NCBI RefSeq assembly: GCF_900111745.1
Contig: NZ_FOIJ01000007.1
Span: 372,001 to 436,000, forward strand
Direction: 5' to 3'
Origin: Stigmatella erecta
GTDB lineage: Bacteria > Myxococcota > Myxococcia > Myxococcales > Myxococcaceae
DNA: 64,000 bases
The notes below the pieces were generated by a model. It searched no databases, was not told the origin of the DNA, and saw only the letters and a program-made list of their open reading frames with translations. Positions 7,936 through 18,549 of the stretch are shown piece after piece (the first letter of the stretch is position 1; the number at the start of each line of letters is the position of its first letter). Made by a program: the position numbers and the translations under genes.

Positions 7936-8073
7936 CTAATGCGGCCTCATCTCTTCCTCCAGACTTGCTACCCCAGGGGGAAACACGAGCCCGGAACTAG
8001 CACTTGAATCCGACACCCTGGGAATTTCGATGAGCAATGCCCCTCCGAAGAGCAATAGTCGTCCGCCTTTCAC
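7936..8073 (-). CDS. Possible small ORF or remnant upstream of the hypothetical gene
   Basis: A GTG-started frame of 45 codons with a hydrophobic stretch (RLLLFGGALLIEIP) followed by a Ser/Glu-rich tail, ending 18 bp before the next gene, with GGGGAG just after its stop serving that gene. No ribosome binding site is evident for the GTG. It could be the eroded remains of a longer exported partner gene whose other part was lost next to uvrA, or chance. Same low-GC tract as the downstream gene. Confidence 0.25.
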   Translation of the reverse strand: MKGGRLLLFGGALLIEIPRVSDSSASSGLVFPPGVASLEEEMRPH

Positions 8074-8089
8074 CAGCGGAGACCATTGC

Positions 8090-11000
8090 TCAGCGCGTCC
8101 GGGCCACCTTGGGGACTCGCTCCTCCGTTCCGGAGAACAGCGCCTTGAGCACTCGTCCCGTGGCCGTCTTCTCCTTGGCCACCTCACGCGGCGTGCCCTC
8201 CGCCACGATGCGTCCTCCCGCCTCGCCGCCCTCGGGCCCCAGCTCCACCACGTGGTCCGCCGCGGCAATCACTGACGGGTGGTGCTCAATTACAACGAGC
8301 GTGTCCCCCCGGTCCACCAGCCGTCCCAGGAACGTGATGAGCCGCTCCACATCGCCCAGGTGCAGTCCCGTGGTCGGCTCGTCCAGCACGTACAGCGTGG
8401 GCTCATGGCGCGCGGTGGCCGTCAACTCCGCCGCAAGCTTCAGCCGCTGAGCCTCTCCACCCGAGAGCGTGTTGGAGCCCTGCCCCAGTTGCAGGTACCC
8501 CACCCCGAGGTCCGAGAGGCACTCCAGCGGTGCGGACACCTTCGGCAGTGCCCGGAACACCTCCTTCGCCTCGTCCGCGGACAGGCGCAGCACCTCACCA
8601 ATGGTGAGGCCGTGGTAGCGCACCTCCAACGTGGCCGCGTCGAACCGGGCCCCGCCGCACGCCTCACAAGGCGTCACTACATCCGGAAGGAATGACATCT
8701 CGTGAGAGATGGCGCCCTGCCCCTCGCAGGCCGTGCACCGTCCGCCCGAAGTTGAGTTGAAGGAGAAGCGCGTGGGACCGAAGCCGCGCACCTTCGCCTC
8801 CGGCGTGGCCGCGAAGGTCCGGCGCAGCTCGTCCCAGATGCCCAGGAACGTCGCCGGCACCGAGCGGGGCGTGCGTCCAATCGGAGACTGGTCCACGGCC
8901 ATCACCCGGGAGAACGCCTCCACGCCCTTCAGCGCTTCGAACGGCCCCGGCTTCGTCCCCACCAGCCCCAATGCCTCGCGCATCGCCGGGTAGAGCACCT
9001 GGCGGATGAGGGTGCTCTTGCCCGAGCCCGACACGCCCGACACCACGTTGAGCCGTCCCACGGGCAGCCGCAGGTCCACGCGCTTCAGGTTGTGCGCCCG
9101 GGCTCCCTTCAACTCCAGCCACCGCTCTGGGGCACCGCGCCCCGAGGGCGGGCGAACCTGAGACGCCTGAAGCGCCTTGGCCGTGGGCGAGTCCTCCCGC
9201 TGGAGCACGTCCTCCGGAGGCCCCTCCGCGAGGATGCGCCCGCCGCCCCGGCCCCCCGTGGGCCCTAGGTCGAGGAGGTGATCCGCCGCACGGATCGTGT
9301 CCGTGTCGTGCTCCACCACCAGCACCGTCGAGCCGGTGTCCACGAGCGCCCGCAGGTTGGCCAGCAGCCGGTGGGTATCCCGGGGATGCAAGCCAATGGT
9401 GGGCTCATCCAGCACATACAGCGCGCCCGTCAGTCCCGCGCCCAGCTGCGCGGACAGCCGCAGCCGCTGCATCTCCCCGCCCGACAACGTCGCGGCGGCC
9501 CGGTCCAGCGAGAGGTAGCCCAGACCCACCCGCTCCAGGAACTCCAACCGGCGCACCAGCTCCTGCCGCGAGGGCTCACCAATGAGCGCCCGGTCCCCCC
9601 GGAACTTCCAGCCCTGCACCCGGGCCAGCGCCGAGGTGACGGACACGTCCACCACCTCGTGGTAACGCGCCCCCTCCAGCCGCACCGCGCGAGGCACCGG
9701 CGCCAGCCGCGAGCCCTGGCACGTCCGGCACGGCGAGGTCCGCCCCTCCGCGATGGCCTCGGAGCCGCCTTCCACACCCGTGCCCTCGCACGCCTCGCAG
9801 CGGCCCTGCTTCGTGTTGAAGGAGAACCAGCGCGGATCCAACTCCGGCACCGCCGTGCCACACCGGGGGCACGTGCGCTCGGTGGACAGCAGCGTCTCGC
9901 CCTTGCCGCCGCGCACCTTCAGGGCCCCCTGCCCCCAGCTCAGCGCCCGGTCGAACACGGGCCGGGGCAGCTTCGCGAGCTTGCCCTCGTACATGACGAG
10001 ATCGATGTCGTGCTCGCGCGTCTTCGCCAGCCGGGGCGGGCTGTCCGTGGCGGCCACCTCGCCATCCACGATGGCGGTGGGGATGCCCGCGCGGGACGCG
10101 GCGTTGAAGAGGTCCAGGTACGTGCCCTTGCGCGCGCGGACCGCCGGGGAGAGCACCGTGCCATCCCCCTTCATCGCGGACAGCTGCGCAAAGAGCGCGT
10201 CCGAGGTGGTGGAGGCGATGGGCGAGTCGTCGTTCGGGCAGTGCGGCTGGCCCAGCTTGGCGAACAGCAGGCGCAGGTAGTGGGCCACCTCGGTGACGGT
10301 GGCCACGGTGCTCGTCGCCCCCGCCCGGGAGGTGCGCTGCTCCAGCGCCACCGTGGGCGGAATGCTGCTGATGCGCTCCACGTCCGGCCGGGGCATGGTG
10401 GGCAGGAACTGCCGCGCATACGGCGTGAGCGTCTCCAGGAAGCGGCGCTGGCCCTCGGCGAACACCACGTCGAACGCCAGCGAGCTCTTGCCCGAGCCGC
10501 TCGGCCCCGTCACCACGGTCATCTTCCCCAGCGGAATCCGGCAGGAGACGTCCTGGAGGTTGTGCTCGCGCGCGTGCTCCACCTCGATGGCGGGGGCCGC
10601 CGTGCCCGTGCCCCGGCGCTTCACCGGACGGCGAGACACGGCCGCGGGGGCCCGCAGCGCCTCCGCAGTCCGGCCCTGGGCCCGGGCCACCTGCTCCGGG
10701 GTGCCCTCGGCCACCAACCGGCCGCCATGCCGCCCCCCGCCCGGCCCCAGGTCGATGATCCAATCCGAGCCGCGCATGACGGACAGGTCATGGTCCACGA
10801 CGATGACGCTGGCCCCCTTCTCCACGAGCGCATGCAGGGCGGCGAGCACGTGGCGGACATCCGTCTCGTGCAGGCCCGCGCTGGGCTCGTCGATGAGGAA
10901 GAGCGCCCCCTCGGTGTCCCCCGCCAGGGCGCGGGCGAGCTTCAGCCGCTGGGCCTCGCCCCCGGACAGTGTGGAGAGCGGCTGGCCCAGCGACAGGTAC

Positions 11001-13390
11001 CCCAGGCCGAGCTGCGCCACGGGCCCCAGGGTGCGCCGCAGAACAGTGTCCGCACCGAAGTGCTTGAGCACCTCGTCCACCGTCAGCTCCAGCACCTGCG
11101 CCACGCTGAAGCCTTGGTGCTGCACGGCCAGCACCTCCTCCTTGAAGCGGCGGCCCCGGCAGACGGGGCAGCGCAGGGCCACATCGGCCAGGAACTGCAT
11201 CTCGACCGTCTCGTAGCCCTCGCCCGAGCACGCCTCGCAGCGGCCCTTGTCCACGTTGAAGGAGAAGTGAGCGGAGGTCAGCCCCCGCACCTCCGCGTCG
11301 GGCTCGGCGGCGAAGCGCTCGCGCAGCCGGTCCCACGCCTTGGTGTAGGTGGCGGCGTTGCCACGCGAGGTGCGCCCCAGCGGGGACTGGTCCACGAAGG
11401 TGATGGACTGCACGGCCTCGGCGCCCTCCAGCGCCTCCACCTCGCCGGGGGCCTCCACGTCCTTCTCCCCCAGCCGGCGCGCCAGGTGCCGGTACAGCAC
11501 CTCGTCCATCAGCGTGCTCTTCCCGGAGCCGCTGGGGCCGGTGATGGTGCACAGCACCCCGAGCGGCACGCTCACGGAGAGCCCCTGGAGGTTGTGGCTC
11601 TTGGCCCCCCGCACGCGAAGCTCCGCCGTGCGCACCCGGGGGGTCCGGGGCACCGCATGCGTGCCCGCGAGCAACTGCCCGGTGGGCAGGTCCGCGCGCT
11701 GGGCGAGCGCCTCCGGCGTCCCATCGAAGCACAGCTGCCCACCGTGCCGCCCTGCGCCAGGGCCTAACTCCAGCACGCGGTGCGCGGAGCGGATGACGTG
11801 GGCGTCCTGCTCAATCACGAGGGTGACGTTGCCCCGGTCGGCCAGCTCCGCCATCGCTTCGGTGAGGGGCACCACGTCGCTGGGGTGCAGGCCCACGGTG
11901 GGCTCATCCAGCACGAAGAGGGCCCCGGTGAGCGAAGTGCCCAGCGCGGCCGTGAGGGACACGCGCTGTGCCTCGCCGCCCGAGAGCGTGCGCGCGGGCC
12001 GGTCCAGCGTGAGGTAGCCGAGCCCCACGCGCAGCAGGTAGCGCAAGCGGTTCGCCAGCTCCCGCCGCGCCAGCTCGCCCTGGCCGGTGGTGGTGCGCAG
12101 GGCCTCCAGGCGCTCGCACGCATCGGACAGCTCCAGCCGGTGCCAGGCGGACAAGTCCAAGCCCCCCACCCGGTAGGCGCGGGCCTGCGCGTTCAGCCGC
12201 GCCCCGTGGCACGTCTCGCACAGGGAGTAGGCCCGGTAGCGCGACAGCAGCACGCGCACGTGCATCTTGTACGTGCGGCTCTCCATCCACCGGAACCACG
12301 CGCGCACGCCGGGGTACACGCGCCCGCCCTGGTAATCCCCCTCGCCCTGCAACACCTGCTCGCGCTGCACGGGGGTGAGCTGGGCCCACGGCCGGTCCAG
12401 CGGAATGCCCTTCTGCTGCGCGTAGCGCAGGAGCATGCCGCGCTCCCACTCGGACGTCTTGCCCGTCCACGGGCGGATGGCCCCCTGCGCGAGGCTGAGC
12501 GCGGGGTTGGGGATGACCTTGTCCCAGTCGATACCGATGGTGCGCCCGAAGCCCCGGCAGGTGGCACAGGCGCCTGTGGGGGACTGGTAGCTGAAGAGGC
12601 CGGGCCGGGCGGGCTCGAACTCCCGCGCGCACTTCGGACACACGAGCCCCCGGCGAAGGCGCTGGGTAACGCCCCCGGGCAGGAACGCCACGGCCTCCCC
12701 CTCGCTCCGGGCCCACGCATCCTCCAGGGCCTGGGTGACGCGCGAGAGCTGCGCGCCGGAGAGCTTCACGCGGTCCGCCAGCACGTGCGCCACGCCCGCC
12801 GAGTCCGTGGCCTCGGTCGGCCGCAGCGTCTCCAGCTCCCGCACCTCGCCCTGCACCACCAGCCGGTGGTAGCCCTCCTTGAGCAGGTGGGCGCGCACGT
12901 CCAGGTACTCGGCGGTGCCCGCGATGCGCACCGGCCAGGAGAGCAACACGGGCGCCTCCGGGTGGGCGGCGATGAGCGCCTGGGCGGCGGCCCGCGCATC
13001 GGTCCGCACCGCCTCCACGCCGCAGTCCGGGCACACCGGCAAGGCCTCGCGGGTGAAGAGGGCCGAGAGGTACGCCTCCACGTCCGCCAGGGTGGCCACC
13101 GTGGAGCGAGAGCTCTTCACCGGCGCGCGCCGGTCCACCGCCACCCCGGCCGCCACGGGCTCCAGCAGCTCCATGGGGGGCCGCTCCAGCCGCTCGAGGA
13201 ACTGGCGGGCATACGGGCTGAAGCTCTCGACGAAGCGCCGCTGCCCTTCCGCATACAGCGTGTCCAGGGCCAGGCTGGACTTGCCCGCGCCGGAGACGCC
13301 GGTGATGCAGACGAACTCCCCCTCGGCGAAGTCCACCGAGAGCGACTGGAGGTTGTGGGTGCGGGCGCCGACGAGGTGCGTTTTATGCAT
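8090..13390 (-). CDS. uvrA: Tandem (two-copy) UvrA-like ABC ATPase
   Basis: 1766 residues from ATG at 13390 (AAGGA upstream; a TTG 39 bases earlier is less likely), nearly twice a normal UvrA (about 940). Two complete UvrA units are fused: Walker A motifs near residues 31 (GVSGAGKSS), 615, 960 and 1450 (each GxSGSGKS type), four LSGGE signatures ([23 protein letters not shown] twice, [12 protein letters not shown]) and four Walker B boxes ([36 protein letters not shown]). Zinc-finger Cys pairs (CPDC, CPKC, CEAC, CPVC, CPRC, CTAC) occur in both halves. UvrA dimers find DNA damage and load UvrB; here one chain could form the whole dimer. Chlamydial UvrA has a comparable doubled length. Whether this is the housekeeping repair protein or a specialised paralogue cannot be told from this window. 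Confidence 0.93.
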   Translation of the reverse strand: MHKTHLVGARTHNLQSLSVDFAEGEFVCITGVSGAGKSSLALDTLYAEGQRRFVESFSPYARQFLERLERPPMELLEPVAAGVAVDRRAPVKSSRSTVATLADVEAYLSALFTREALPVCPDCGVEAVRTDARAAAQALIAAHPEAPVLLSWPVRIAGTAEYLDVRAHLLKEGYHRLVVQGEVRELETLRPTEATDSAGVAHVLADRVKLSGAQLSRVTQALEDAWARSEGEAVAFLPGGVTQRLRRGLVCPKCAREFEPARPGLFSYQSPTGACATCRGFGRTIGIDWDKVIPNPALSLAQGAIRPWTGKTSEWERGMLLRYAQQKGIPLDRPWAQLTPVQREQVLQGEGDYQGGRVYPGVRAWFRWMESRTYKMHVRVLLSRYRAYSLCETCHGARLNAQARAYRVGGLDLSAWHRLELSDACERLEALRTTTGQGELARRELANRLRYLLRVGLGYLTLDRPARTLSGGEAQRVSLTAALGTSLTGALFVLDEPTVGLHPSDVVPLTEAMAELADRGNVTLVIEQDAHVIRSAHRVLELGPGAGRHGGQLCFDGTPEALAQRADLPTGQLLAGTHAVPRTPRVRTAELRVRGAKSHNLQGLSVSVPLGVLCTITGPSGSGKSTLMDEVLYRHLARRLGEKDVEAPGEVEALEGAEAVQSITFVDQSPLGRTSRGNAATYTKAWDRLRERFAAEPDAEVRGLTSAHFSFNVDKGRCEACSGEGYETVEMQFLADVALRCPVCRGRRFKEEVLAVQHQGFSVAQVLELTVDEVLKHFGADTVLRRTLGPVAQLGLGYLSLGQPLSTLSGGEAQRLKLARALAGDTEGALFLIDEPSAGLHETDVRHVLAALHALVEKGASVIVVDHDLSVMRGSDWIIDLGPGGGRHGGRLVAEGTPEQVARAQGRTAEALRAPAAVSRRPVKRRGTGTAAPAIEVEHAREHNLQDVSCRIPLGKMTVVTGPSGSGKSSLAFDVVFAEGQRRFLETLTPYARQFLPTMPRPDVERISSIPPTVALEQRTSRAGATSTVATVTEVAHYLRLLFAKLGQPHCPNDDSPIASTTSDALFAQLSAMKGDGTVLSPAVRARKGTYLDLFNAASRAGIPTAIVDGEVAATDSPPRLAKTREHDIDLVMYEGKLAKLPRPVFDRALSWGQGALKVRGGKGETLLSTERTCPRCGTAVPELDPRWFSFNTKQGRCEACEGTGVEGGSEAIAEGRTSPCRTCQGSRLAPVPRAVRLEGARYHEVVDVSVTSALARVQGWKFRGDRALIGEPSRQELVRRLEFLERVGLGYLSLDRAAATLSGGEMQRLRLSAQLGAGLTGALYVLDEPTIGLHPRDTHRLLANLRALVDTGSTVLVVEHDTDTIRAADHLLDLGPTGGRGGGRILAEGPPEDVLQREDSPTAKALQASQVRPPSGRGAPERWLELKGARAHNLKRVDLRLPVGRLNVVSGVSGSGKSTLIRQVLYPAMREALGLVGTKPGPFEALKGVEAFSRVMAVDQSPIGRTPRSVPATFLGIWDELRRTFAATPEAKVRGFGPTRFSFNSTSGGRCTACEGQGAISHEMSFLPDVVTPCEACGGARFDAATLEVRYHGLTIGEVLRLSADEAKEVFRALPKVSAPLECLSDLGVGYLQLGQGSNTLSGGEAQRLKLAAELTATARHEPTLYVLDEPTTGLHLGDVERLITFLGRLVDRGDTLVVIEHHPSVIAAADHVVELGPEGGEAGGRIVAEGTPREVAKEKTATGRVLKALFSGTEERVPKVARTR

Positions 13391-13502
13391 GGGGGCGGCT
13401 TCCTTAACGGCCGGATTGGCCCTCGCCAAGCATATCCATCAGGTTGGATTCAGCAGTGAGCAGGGCCCGCTTGGCCGGCCGCCCCTATGCCCGCAAAACG
13501 GC

Positions 13503-13533
13503 GGGGGCCGCCACGGCATCCGTGACGGCCCCC
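13503..13533 (-). terminator. Probable transcription terminator after the TonB receptor gene
   Basis: GGGGGCCG (13503-13510) pairs with CGGCCCCC (13526-13533); inside, CACGG pairs with CCGTG around a CAT loop, giving a 13-bp stem with one mismatch. On the minus strand the hairpin is followed by CGCCGTTTTG, a short T run. It lies 25 bp past the receptor stop and before uvrA, so it would separate the two minus-strand units. Confidence 0.55.
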
Positions 13534-13557
13534 AGGGTGCTTCACACCTTCTGAGAC

Positions 13558-16500
13558 TCAGTAGAACTCGTGCGACAGGCGGGCGTAGAAGTAGCGGCCC
13601 ATGTAGTCGTACGTGGAGGCGTCCGAGTCCGCGAGGAAGCCGGCGTACAGGCGGGGCGGGGCGCGGTTGAGGACGTTGTTCACGCCGAGCTGCGCGGTGG
13701 TGTTACCCACGCCCGTCATCCACGTGTACGCGGCGTTGAGGTCCACCGTGTAGTAGGAGGACACGTTGCGCGACAGCGGCGTGGGGGCGCCCTCCTCCAC
13801 GTCGCAGGCGTTGGCCTGGCACTCCTTGTAGCCGTTGAGCCAGCGCACGTTGACGCCCGCGGAGATGGGGTCCATCGCCCAGTTCACGCCGAGGTTGGCC
13901 TTCCAGTTGGGCAGCACCAGCTCCAGGTCGTAGTTGTCCTTGCCGCTGATGATGGTGCCGTCCGACAGCTCCTGCTCGAACTTCGCCAGGTACGTCGCGT
14001 CGATGCCGAAGCCGAAGCGGCCGTACGGCGTCTGCGGCTGGTAGCGCAGCGAGATGTCGATGCCGGAGGTGGTGTTGCCACCCACGTTGGACAGGGGGTT
14101 CGAGATGGTGTCGATGAGGCCGCCCGGCAGACGGACGATGCGGTCGCAGTACGTGCCGTTCGTGTAGCAGTTGTTCAGGATGACGCTGGTGCCCACCGAC
14201 TGGATCGCGTCCTCCACATCGACCAGGTAGTAGTCCACCGTGGCCGACAGGTCCTTCACCCAGCGGGGCTGGAACACCGCGCCCACCGTGAGGATCTTCG
14301 CCGTCTCGGGCTCCAGGTCCCGGTTGCCGCCCACGACGGCGCGCTGCTGCGAGCGGGCATCCTCGAAGTCCGCCGGCACACCGGCCGCAGTGCAGCGCCG
14401 GTCGATCTCCGTGCCCGGCGCACGCTCCGAGCAAGGGTCCACCACGTCATCGAAGCTGTCGGTGCTGCCCAGGTAGAGCTCGTTCACCGCCGGCGCGCGG
14501 AAGGCCGTGGAGTACGTGGAGCGCAGGGTGAAGTCCGGGATGGGGCTCACGCGGGTGCCGATCTTGTAGGTCGCCCCCGAGCCGAACGTGTTGTAGTTGA
14601 AGGCCCGCGCCGCGCCGGACACTTCCCAGATGTCGAAGGCGTCGCCCGTCTCGGGGTTCGTCCCGCCGAGCACGGGAATCGACAGCTCCGCGTAGCCCTC
14701 GTTGATGTAGTAGCTGCCCTCGGTGGCGGCGACCTTGTTGCCCGTGGTGTCGCCCGAGTTGGTCAGCGGATCCGGGATGTTGGAGCCGGCCTCGCGGCGG
14801 TGCTCGTAGCCCACGGCGAGCCCCAGGGCGCGCGCCGACGGGAACAGGCGGAACAGCTCGCCGCCCACGTTCGCCGAGAGCACCGTCTGCTGGGTGTTGC
14901 CGCGCCGGGTGCCGCGGTAGCTCAGGTAGTCGCGCATCTCCGGGGTGATGGTGCCCTCACCGCCGAACAGGTTCAGCGGCACGCACCCGTCGATGGGCGC
15001 ATCCGGGGTGCCGCACACCGCGGCGCCCGTGGCGGGATCGATGAAGCTCGGGCCCACGGCGGACTGCAGCCGGCTCAGGCGCAGGTTGCCCTCCTTGAGC
15101 TCCACGCCCGTGGTGCGGCCGTGGTTGAAGGAGGCCTCCCAGCCCCAGCCCGTCAGGAAGCCCAGCCCCTCGGGCAGCTTGCCCTGCAGGCCGGTGACGA
15201 CGCGGAAGGTGTTGATGTCCTGCTCGTAGCCGCGGGTGCCGAACTCGTTCAGGCGCCGGCGCACGTCGTTGAAGTCGCGGTTGAACGGGTTGTAGACGTT
15301 GTCCGCGGAGACGACGACGCCCTCGCCCACCGTGTTGAGCGGCTCGGAGGCGAGCTGCTGGCTCGACTGGCGGTTGACGTACGTGGCCTCGAAGAAGGCG
15401 CGCGTCTGCGCCCCCAGGCGCAGGCCGCCGTTGGCGTACACGTGGGCACGCTCCGAGGGCGTCACCAGGTAGTTGTCGGGCTGGTAGTTGAACAGGTCTC
15501 CGCCCGCGTCCGAGACGCCCGAGGTGTCGAAGTCCCGCCACCCGTCCGCGCCCCGGTAGTACGCGCCCGAGCCGCTGGAGATCAGCCGCTCCCAGGCCTC
15601 GTTGCCCGCGCCCGTGTCGCGCGAGTCCTCGATGATGGCGCCCTGGGGCGTCGTCGTGCTGCCCGAGGTGGTGATGCGCCGACTGTTGAAGTTGTACGCC
15701 CGGTCATACAGGCTGTAGTCGCGGTCCCCGGCGAACACGTCCTTCTGCGTGTAGTAGCCCGCGGAGAACAGGATGTTGCCGCGCTCGGTGCTCTGGCCCG
15801 TCGTGAGGCTCAAGTCGTAGAGCAGGCCGTCGCCCTTGCCCGACACGCCGGTGAAGGCGCGCAGCTCGGTGCCGGAGTAGTCCTGCCGGGTGATGATGTT
15901 CACCACGCCGCCGATGGCGTCCGAGCCGTAGACCGCCGAGCCACCGTCCTTGAGTACCTCGATGCGCTGGATGGCCACCGTGGGGATGGCGTTCAGGTCC
16001 ACCGAGGAGTTCGCGCCGGTGCCGCCCGCCACGTGGCGGCGCCCGTTGAGGAGCACCAGGGTGCGCGAGGCGCCGATGCCGCGCAGGTTCACGCGCGAGG
16101 AGCCGTCACCGCCGTTGTTGTACTGGGTGTTGATGGCGTTGGACTGCTCGGGGAGGTTCTGGAGAATCTCGGCGATGGTGGTGCGGCCCGTCGCTTCGAT
16201 CTGCGCCTTGTCGAGCACCGTGACGGGGGCCGCCGTGGTCAGCTCCTTGCGCGGGATGCGCGAGCCGGTGACGACGATCTCCTCCACGTACTCCTCGGGG
16301 GGCGGCTCCTGGGCGGCGGGCTGAGGGGCCGCGGGCCGCGCGGGACGCGGCGCGGGGGTGGCGGCCGGCGCCGCCGGGGCGGCCGGGGTGGCCGGCGCCA
16401 CGGGGGCATCCGAAGGCGGAAGGGCCGTGGGCGCGGGGCCCGGCGCGGCCTGCGTGGGCGAAGGGGCCGGAGGCGGCTCCTGGGGCACGCTGGCCGGGGC

Positions 16501-16629
16501 CGGAGTGGTGGCGGGCGCCTGCGCGGCGGGAGGCGCCGGGGGCGCGGCATCCTGCGCGGAAGCGATTCCTGCGGAGCCGTTGACGAGCACGGCCAAGGCC
16601 AGGGCGGCGTTTCGGGGGTTGGATGGCAT
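13558..16629 (-). CDS. TonB-dependent outer-membrane receptor
   Basis: 1023 residues. A signal peptide (AALALAVLVNGSAGIASAQ) is followed by about 85 residues almost wholly Pro/Ala, then the TonB box/plug: EEIVVTGSRIPR near residue 118, plug blocks NLRGIGASRTLVLLNGRR, IQRIEVLKDGGSAVYGSD and AIGGVVNIITR, and a long barrel ending in YFYARLSHEFY with a terminal aromatic residue. These receptors import large ligands (siderophores, peptides, glycans) using TonB energy. The form with the VTGSRI box and long periplasmic Pro/Ala linker resembles OAR/carbohydrate-peptide type receptors rather than a defined siderophore receptor; ligand unknown. The Cys-rich lipoprotein gene 56 bp upstream is probably in the same operon. 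Confidence 0.93.
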   Translation of the reverse strand: MPSNPRNAALALAVLVNGSAGIASAQDAAPPAPPAAQAPATTPAPASVPQEPPPAPSPTQAAPGPAPTALPPSDAPVAPATPAAPAAPAATPAPRPARPAAPQPAAQEPPPEEYVEEIVVTGSRIPRKELTTAAPVTVLDKAQIEATGRTTIAEILQNLPEQSNAINTQYNNGGDGSSRVNLRGIGASRTLVLLNGRRHVAGGTGANSSVDLNAIPTVAIQRIEVLKDGGSAVYGSDAIGGVVNIITRQDYSGTELRAFTGVSGKGDGLLYDLSLTTGQSTERGNILFSAGYYTQKDVFAGDRDYSLYDRAYNFNSRRITTSGSTTTPQGAIIEDSRDTGAGNEAWERLISSGSGAYYRGADGWRDFDTSGVSDAGGDLFNYQPDNYLVTPSERAHVYANGGLRLGAQTRAFFEATYVNRQSSQQLASEPLNTVGEGVVVSADNVYNPFNRDFNDVRRRLNEFGTRGYEQDINTFRVVTGLQGKLPEGLGFLTGWGWEASFNHGRTTGVELKEGNLRLSRLQSAVGPSFIDPATGAAVCGTPDAPIDGCVPLNLFGGEGTITPEMRDYLSYRGTRRGNTQQTVLSANVGGELFRLFPSARALGLAVGYEHRREAGSNIPDPLTNSGDTTGNKVAATEGSYYINEGYAELSIPVLGGTNPETGDAFDIWEVSGAARAFNYNTFGSGATYKIGTRVSPIPDFTLRSTYSTAFRAPAVNELYLGSTDSFDDVVDPCSERAPGTEIDRRCTAAGVPADFEDARSQQRAVVGGNRDLEPETAKILTVGAVFQPRWVKDLSATVDYYLVDVEDAIQSVGTSVILNNCYTNGTYCDRIVRLPGGLIDTISNPLSNVGGNTTSGIDISLRYQPQTPYGRFGFGIDATYLAKFEQELSDGTIISGKDNYDLELVLPNWKANLGVNWAMDPISAGVNVRWLNGYKECQANACDVEEGAPTPLSRNVSSYYTVDLNAAYTWMTGVGNTTAQLGVNNVLNRAPPRLYAGFLADSDASTYDYMGRYFYARLSHEFY

Positions 16630-16685
16630 CTGAACGTTTTCCTACGGGGTGAAGTCGGAGAAAGGGGTTGGAAACGGGGGAGGGA

Positions 16686-17078
16686 CTAGAACGGCAGCAG
16701 CCGGGTATTGCCGCCGGAGCAGTTCACGTCGGTCTTGCCCGCCTCGGTCTTGCAATACGTCCCCATGCAGTTGCGCCAGGCCGTGGCCGCCTCGGTGCAC
16801 CCCGTGAACTCCTTGCTGCAAATCTGAGAGGAGTTGCTCTCCCAGCAGTCCAGGTGCGCCTCGAAGAGCCCGTTGCAGTCCTCCTGCCCCGCCTGCACCG
16901 CGCGCGCCTGGAAGGCCTCAACGTCCTCGCAGTACGGAGTGCACTCGACGTCCGCGGGCCGCTCGTTCACTTCACACGCGTTGGCGTCCTCGCACACCGA
17001 CTCGCACTTGCTGGAGGAACACGCGCTGCCAAGGCACAACACCGCCAACAGACTTGCAGTCAGTACTCCTGCTCTCAC
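16686..17078 (-). CDS. Cysteine-rich lipoprotein
   Basis: 130 residues from a GTG at 17078 with AGGAG seven bases upstream; the frame continues upstream to 17147 but without a good start. The N-terminus (VRAGVLTASLLAVLCLGSAC) is a lipoprotein signal with Cys after LGSA. The mature part has twelve further cysteines spaced like disulfide pairs (KCESVCEDANAC, ECTPYC, CMGTYC), so it is probably a compact, disulfide-stabilised domain on the periplasmic face or the cell surface. No named family recognised; similar Cys-rich lipoproteins are common in myxobacteria. It may be the surface partner of the TonB receptor that follows; that is inference from spacing. Confidence 0.75.
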   Translation of the reverse strand: MRAGVLTASLLAVLCLGSACSSSKCESVCEDANACEVNERPADVECTPYCEDVEAFQARAVQAGQEDCNGLFEAHLDCWESNSSQICSKEFTGCTEAATAWRNCMGTYCKTEAGKTDVNCSGGNTRLLPF

Positions 17079-17216
17079 GCCGGACTCCTGGATGGTGAAT
17101 TGTCTGGAACCAAACACATTGTGAACGTGACGTGATTGTTCCGTCAACTCGCGGCGTGCATTTCGCGCCGCTCCTGGATCTGACCTGAGAGGTCTCTCCC
17201 GATTGTCGGGACTCGC

Positions 17217-18527
17217 TCAGGAAAAGAGGCGCGAGAGCACGCGAATCATGTCCGCGATATCCGAGGCCGCGGCCATCTCGCGGATGGAGTGCATGGACAG
17301 CATGGGGCTGCCCACGTCCACCGTGCGCATGCCCAGCACCGAGGCGGTGATGGGCCCGATGGTGCTGCCGCACCCCAGGTCCGTGCGCGTGACGAAGTGC
17401 TGCGAGGCCACCCCCGCGTCCCGGCACAGCGCCGCGAACTGCGCCCACGACTCACCGTCCGTGGCGTAGGACTGATTCACGTTCGACTTGATGACAGGCC
17501 CGCCGCCCATGAGCGGCTGGTGCTTCGGCTCGTGCATCGAGGCGTAGTTGGGGTGCACCGCGTGCGCCATGTCCGAGGACACCAGGTAGGAGTGGTGGAT
17601 GGCGCGGTGGATGGCATCCGGCCGGCCATCGCCGAGGCCCAGCACGAGCCGCTGCAGGCAGTCGCGCAGGAAGGAGCCATCGGCGCCCTGGGCGCTGCGG
17701 CTGCCCACCTCCTCGTGGTCATACAGGACGATGCCGCAGGTGGCCTCGGCGGCCCCGTTCATGGCGAGCAGCGCGGAGAGCCCCGAATAACAACTGGCCA
17801 GGTTGTCCAGGCGCGGCGCGTGGACGAACTCGCCCTGGGCCCCCGAGCGCGTCGAGGGCTGTGTATCGTAGAGACACAAATCATAGCCGAGGATGTCTCC
17901 CACCTCCGCGCGCACGCTCGCGCGCGCCAGCTCCGCCACGAGCAGGGCCCGCAGCTCCACCGGGCCGTGGCGCTCCAGGCCGAGCACCGGCACCAGGTGC
18001 TCCTGGGCGTTGAGCTTGAGCCCCTCGCTGTTGACGGTCCGGTTGAGGTGGATGGCCAGGTTGGGCACGCGCAGCAGCGGCCTGCGGAAGTCCACCAGGT
18101 GCGGCTGGGGCTTGCCCCCCGCGTGCAGGAGCACCCGCCCGGCCAGGGACAAGTCCCGGTCCATCCAGGTGCTCAGCAGCACGCCGCCGTACACCTCCAC
18201 GCCGAGCTGGTGGTAGCCATTGCGCGCCACGGCCGCGTTGGGCTTGAGGCGCAGGTTGGGCGAGTCCGTGTGCGAGCCCACCAGCCGGAACCCGGCGCGG
18301 TCCACGGGCTGGGTGCCCAGGTGGAACGCGGCGATGCTCGTGCCCCCGCGGGTGATGAACACCCGGTCCCCGGGCTGGAGCGCCCACGGCTCGCCCTCGT
18401 CGAGCGCGCGGTAGCCCTGCTGCGAGAGGCGGCGGGCCGTCTCTCGCACCGCGTGGTACGGCGTGGGGGAAGCATCGATATAGGAGAGGAGGTCCTGAGC
18501 GGTGGCGCCGGCGTCGGTCGAACTCAT
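17217..18527 (-). CDS. M18-family aminopeptidase (aspartyl aminopeptidase type)
   Basis: 436 residues from ATG at 18527. Matches M18 metallopeptidases throughout: DLLSYIDASPTPYHAV at the N-terminus, metal-binding VGSHTDSPNLRLKPN (His and Asp), LDNLASCYSGL, the Glu pair in LYDHEEVGSRSAQGADGS, and HAVHPNY near the C-terminus. Enzymes of this family use two zinc ions to remove N-terminal, often acidic, residues from peptides; they form large cytosolic tetrahedral complexes. No signal peptide, consistent with a role in peptide turnover. The next upstream gene on the same strand ends 22 bp away, so co-transcription is likely. Confidence 0.93.
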   Translation of the reverse strand: MSSTDAGATAQDLLSYIDASPTPYHAVRETARRLSQQGYRALDEGEPWALQPGDRVFITRGGTSIAAFHLGTQPVDRAGFRLVGSHTDSPNLRLKPNAAVARNGYHQLGVEVYGGVLLSTWMDRDLSLAGRVLLHAGGKPQPHLVDFRRPLLRVPNLAIHLNRTVNSEGLKLNAQEHLVPVLGLERHGPVELRALLVAELARASVRAEVGDILGYDLCLYDTQPSTRSGAQGEFVHAPRLDNLASCYSGLSALLAMNGAAEATCGIVLYDHEEVGSRSAQGADGSFLRDCLQRLVLGLGDGRPDAIHRAIHHSYLVSSDMAHAVHPNYASMHEPKHQPLMGGGPVIKSNVNQSYATDGESWAQFAALCRDAGVASQHFVTRTDLGCGSTIGPITASVLGMRTVDVGSPMLSMHSIREMAAASDIADMIRVLSRLFS

Positions 18528-18549
18528 CGCGCCCCAGGCTAGCACTGCT

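Noticed and set aside
9278-11767. Long plus-strand frame (829 codons) opposite uvrA
   Set aside because: Composition is Arg/His/Gln/Pro-rich without motifs; the minus-strand UvrA has all expected motifs.
13570-16689. Long plus-strand frame (1039 codons) opposite the TonB receptor
   Set aside because: Repetitive Val/Arg/Gly sequence with no domain; the receptor on the other strand is unmistakable.
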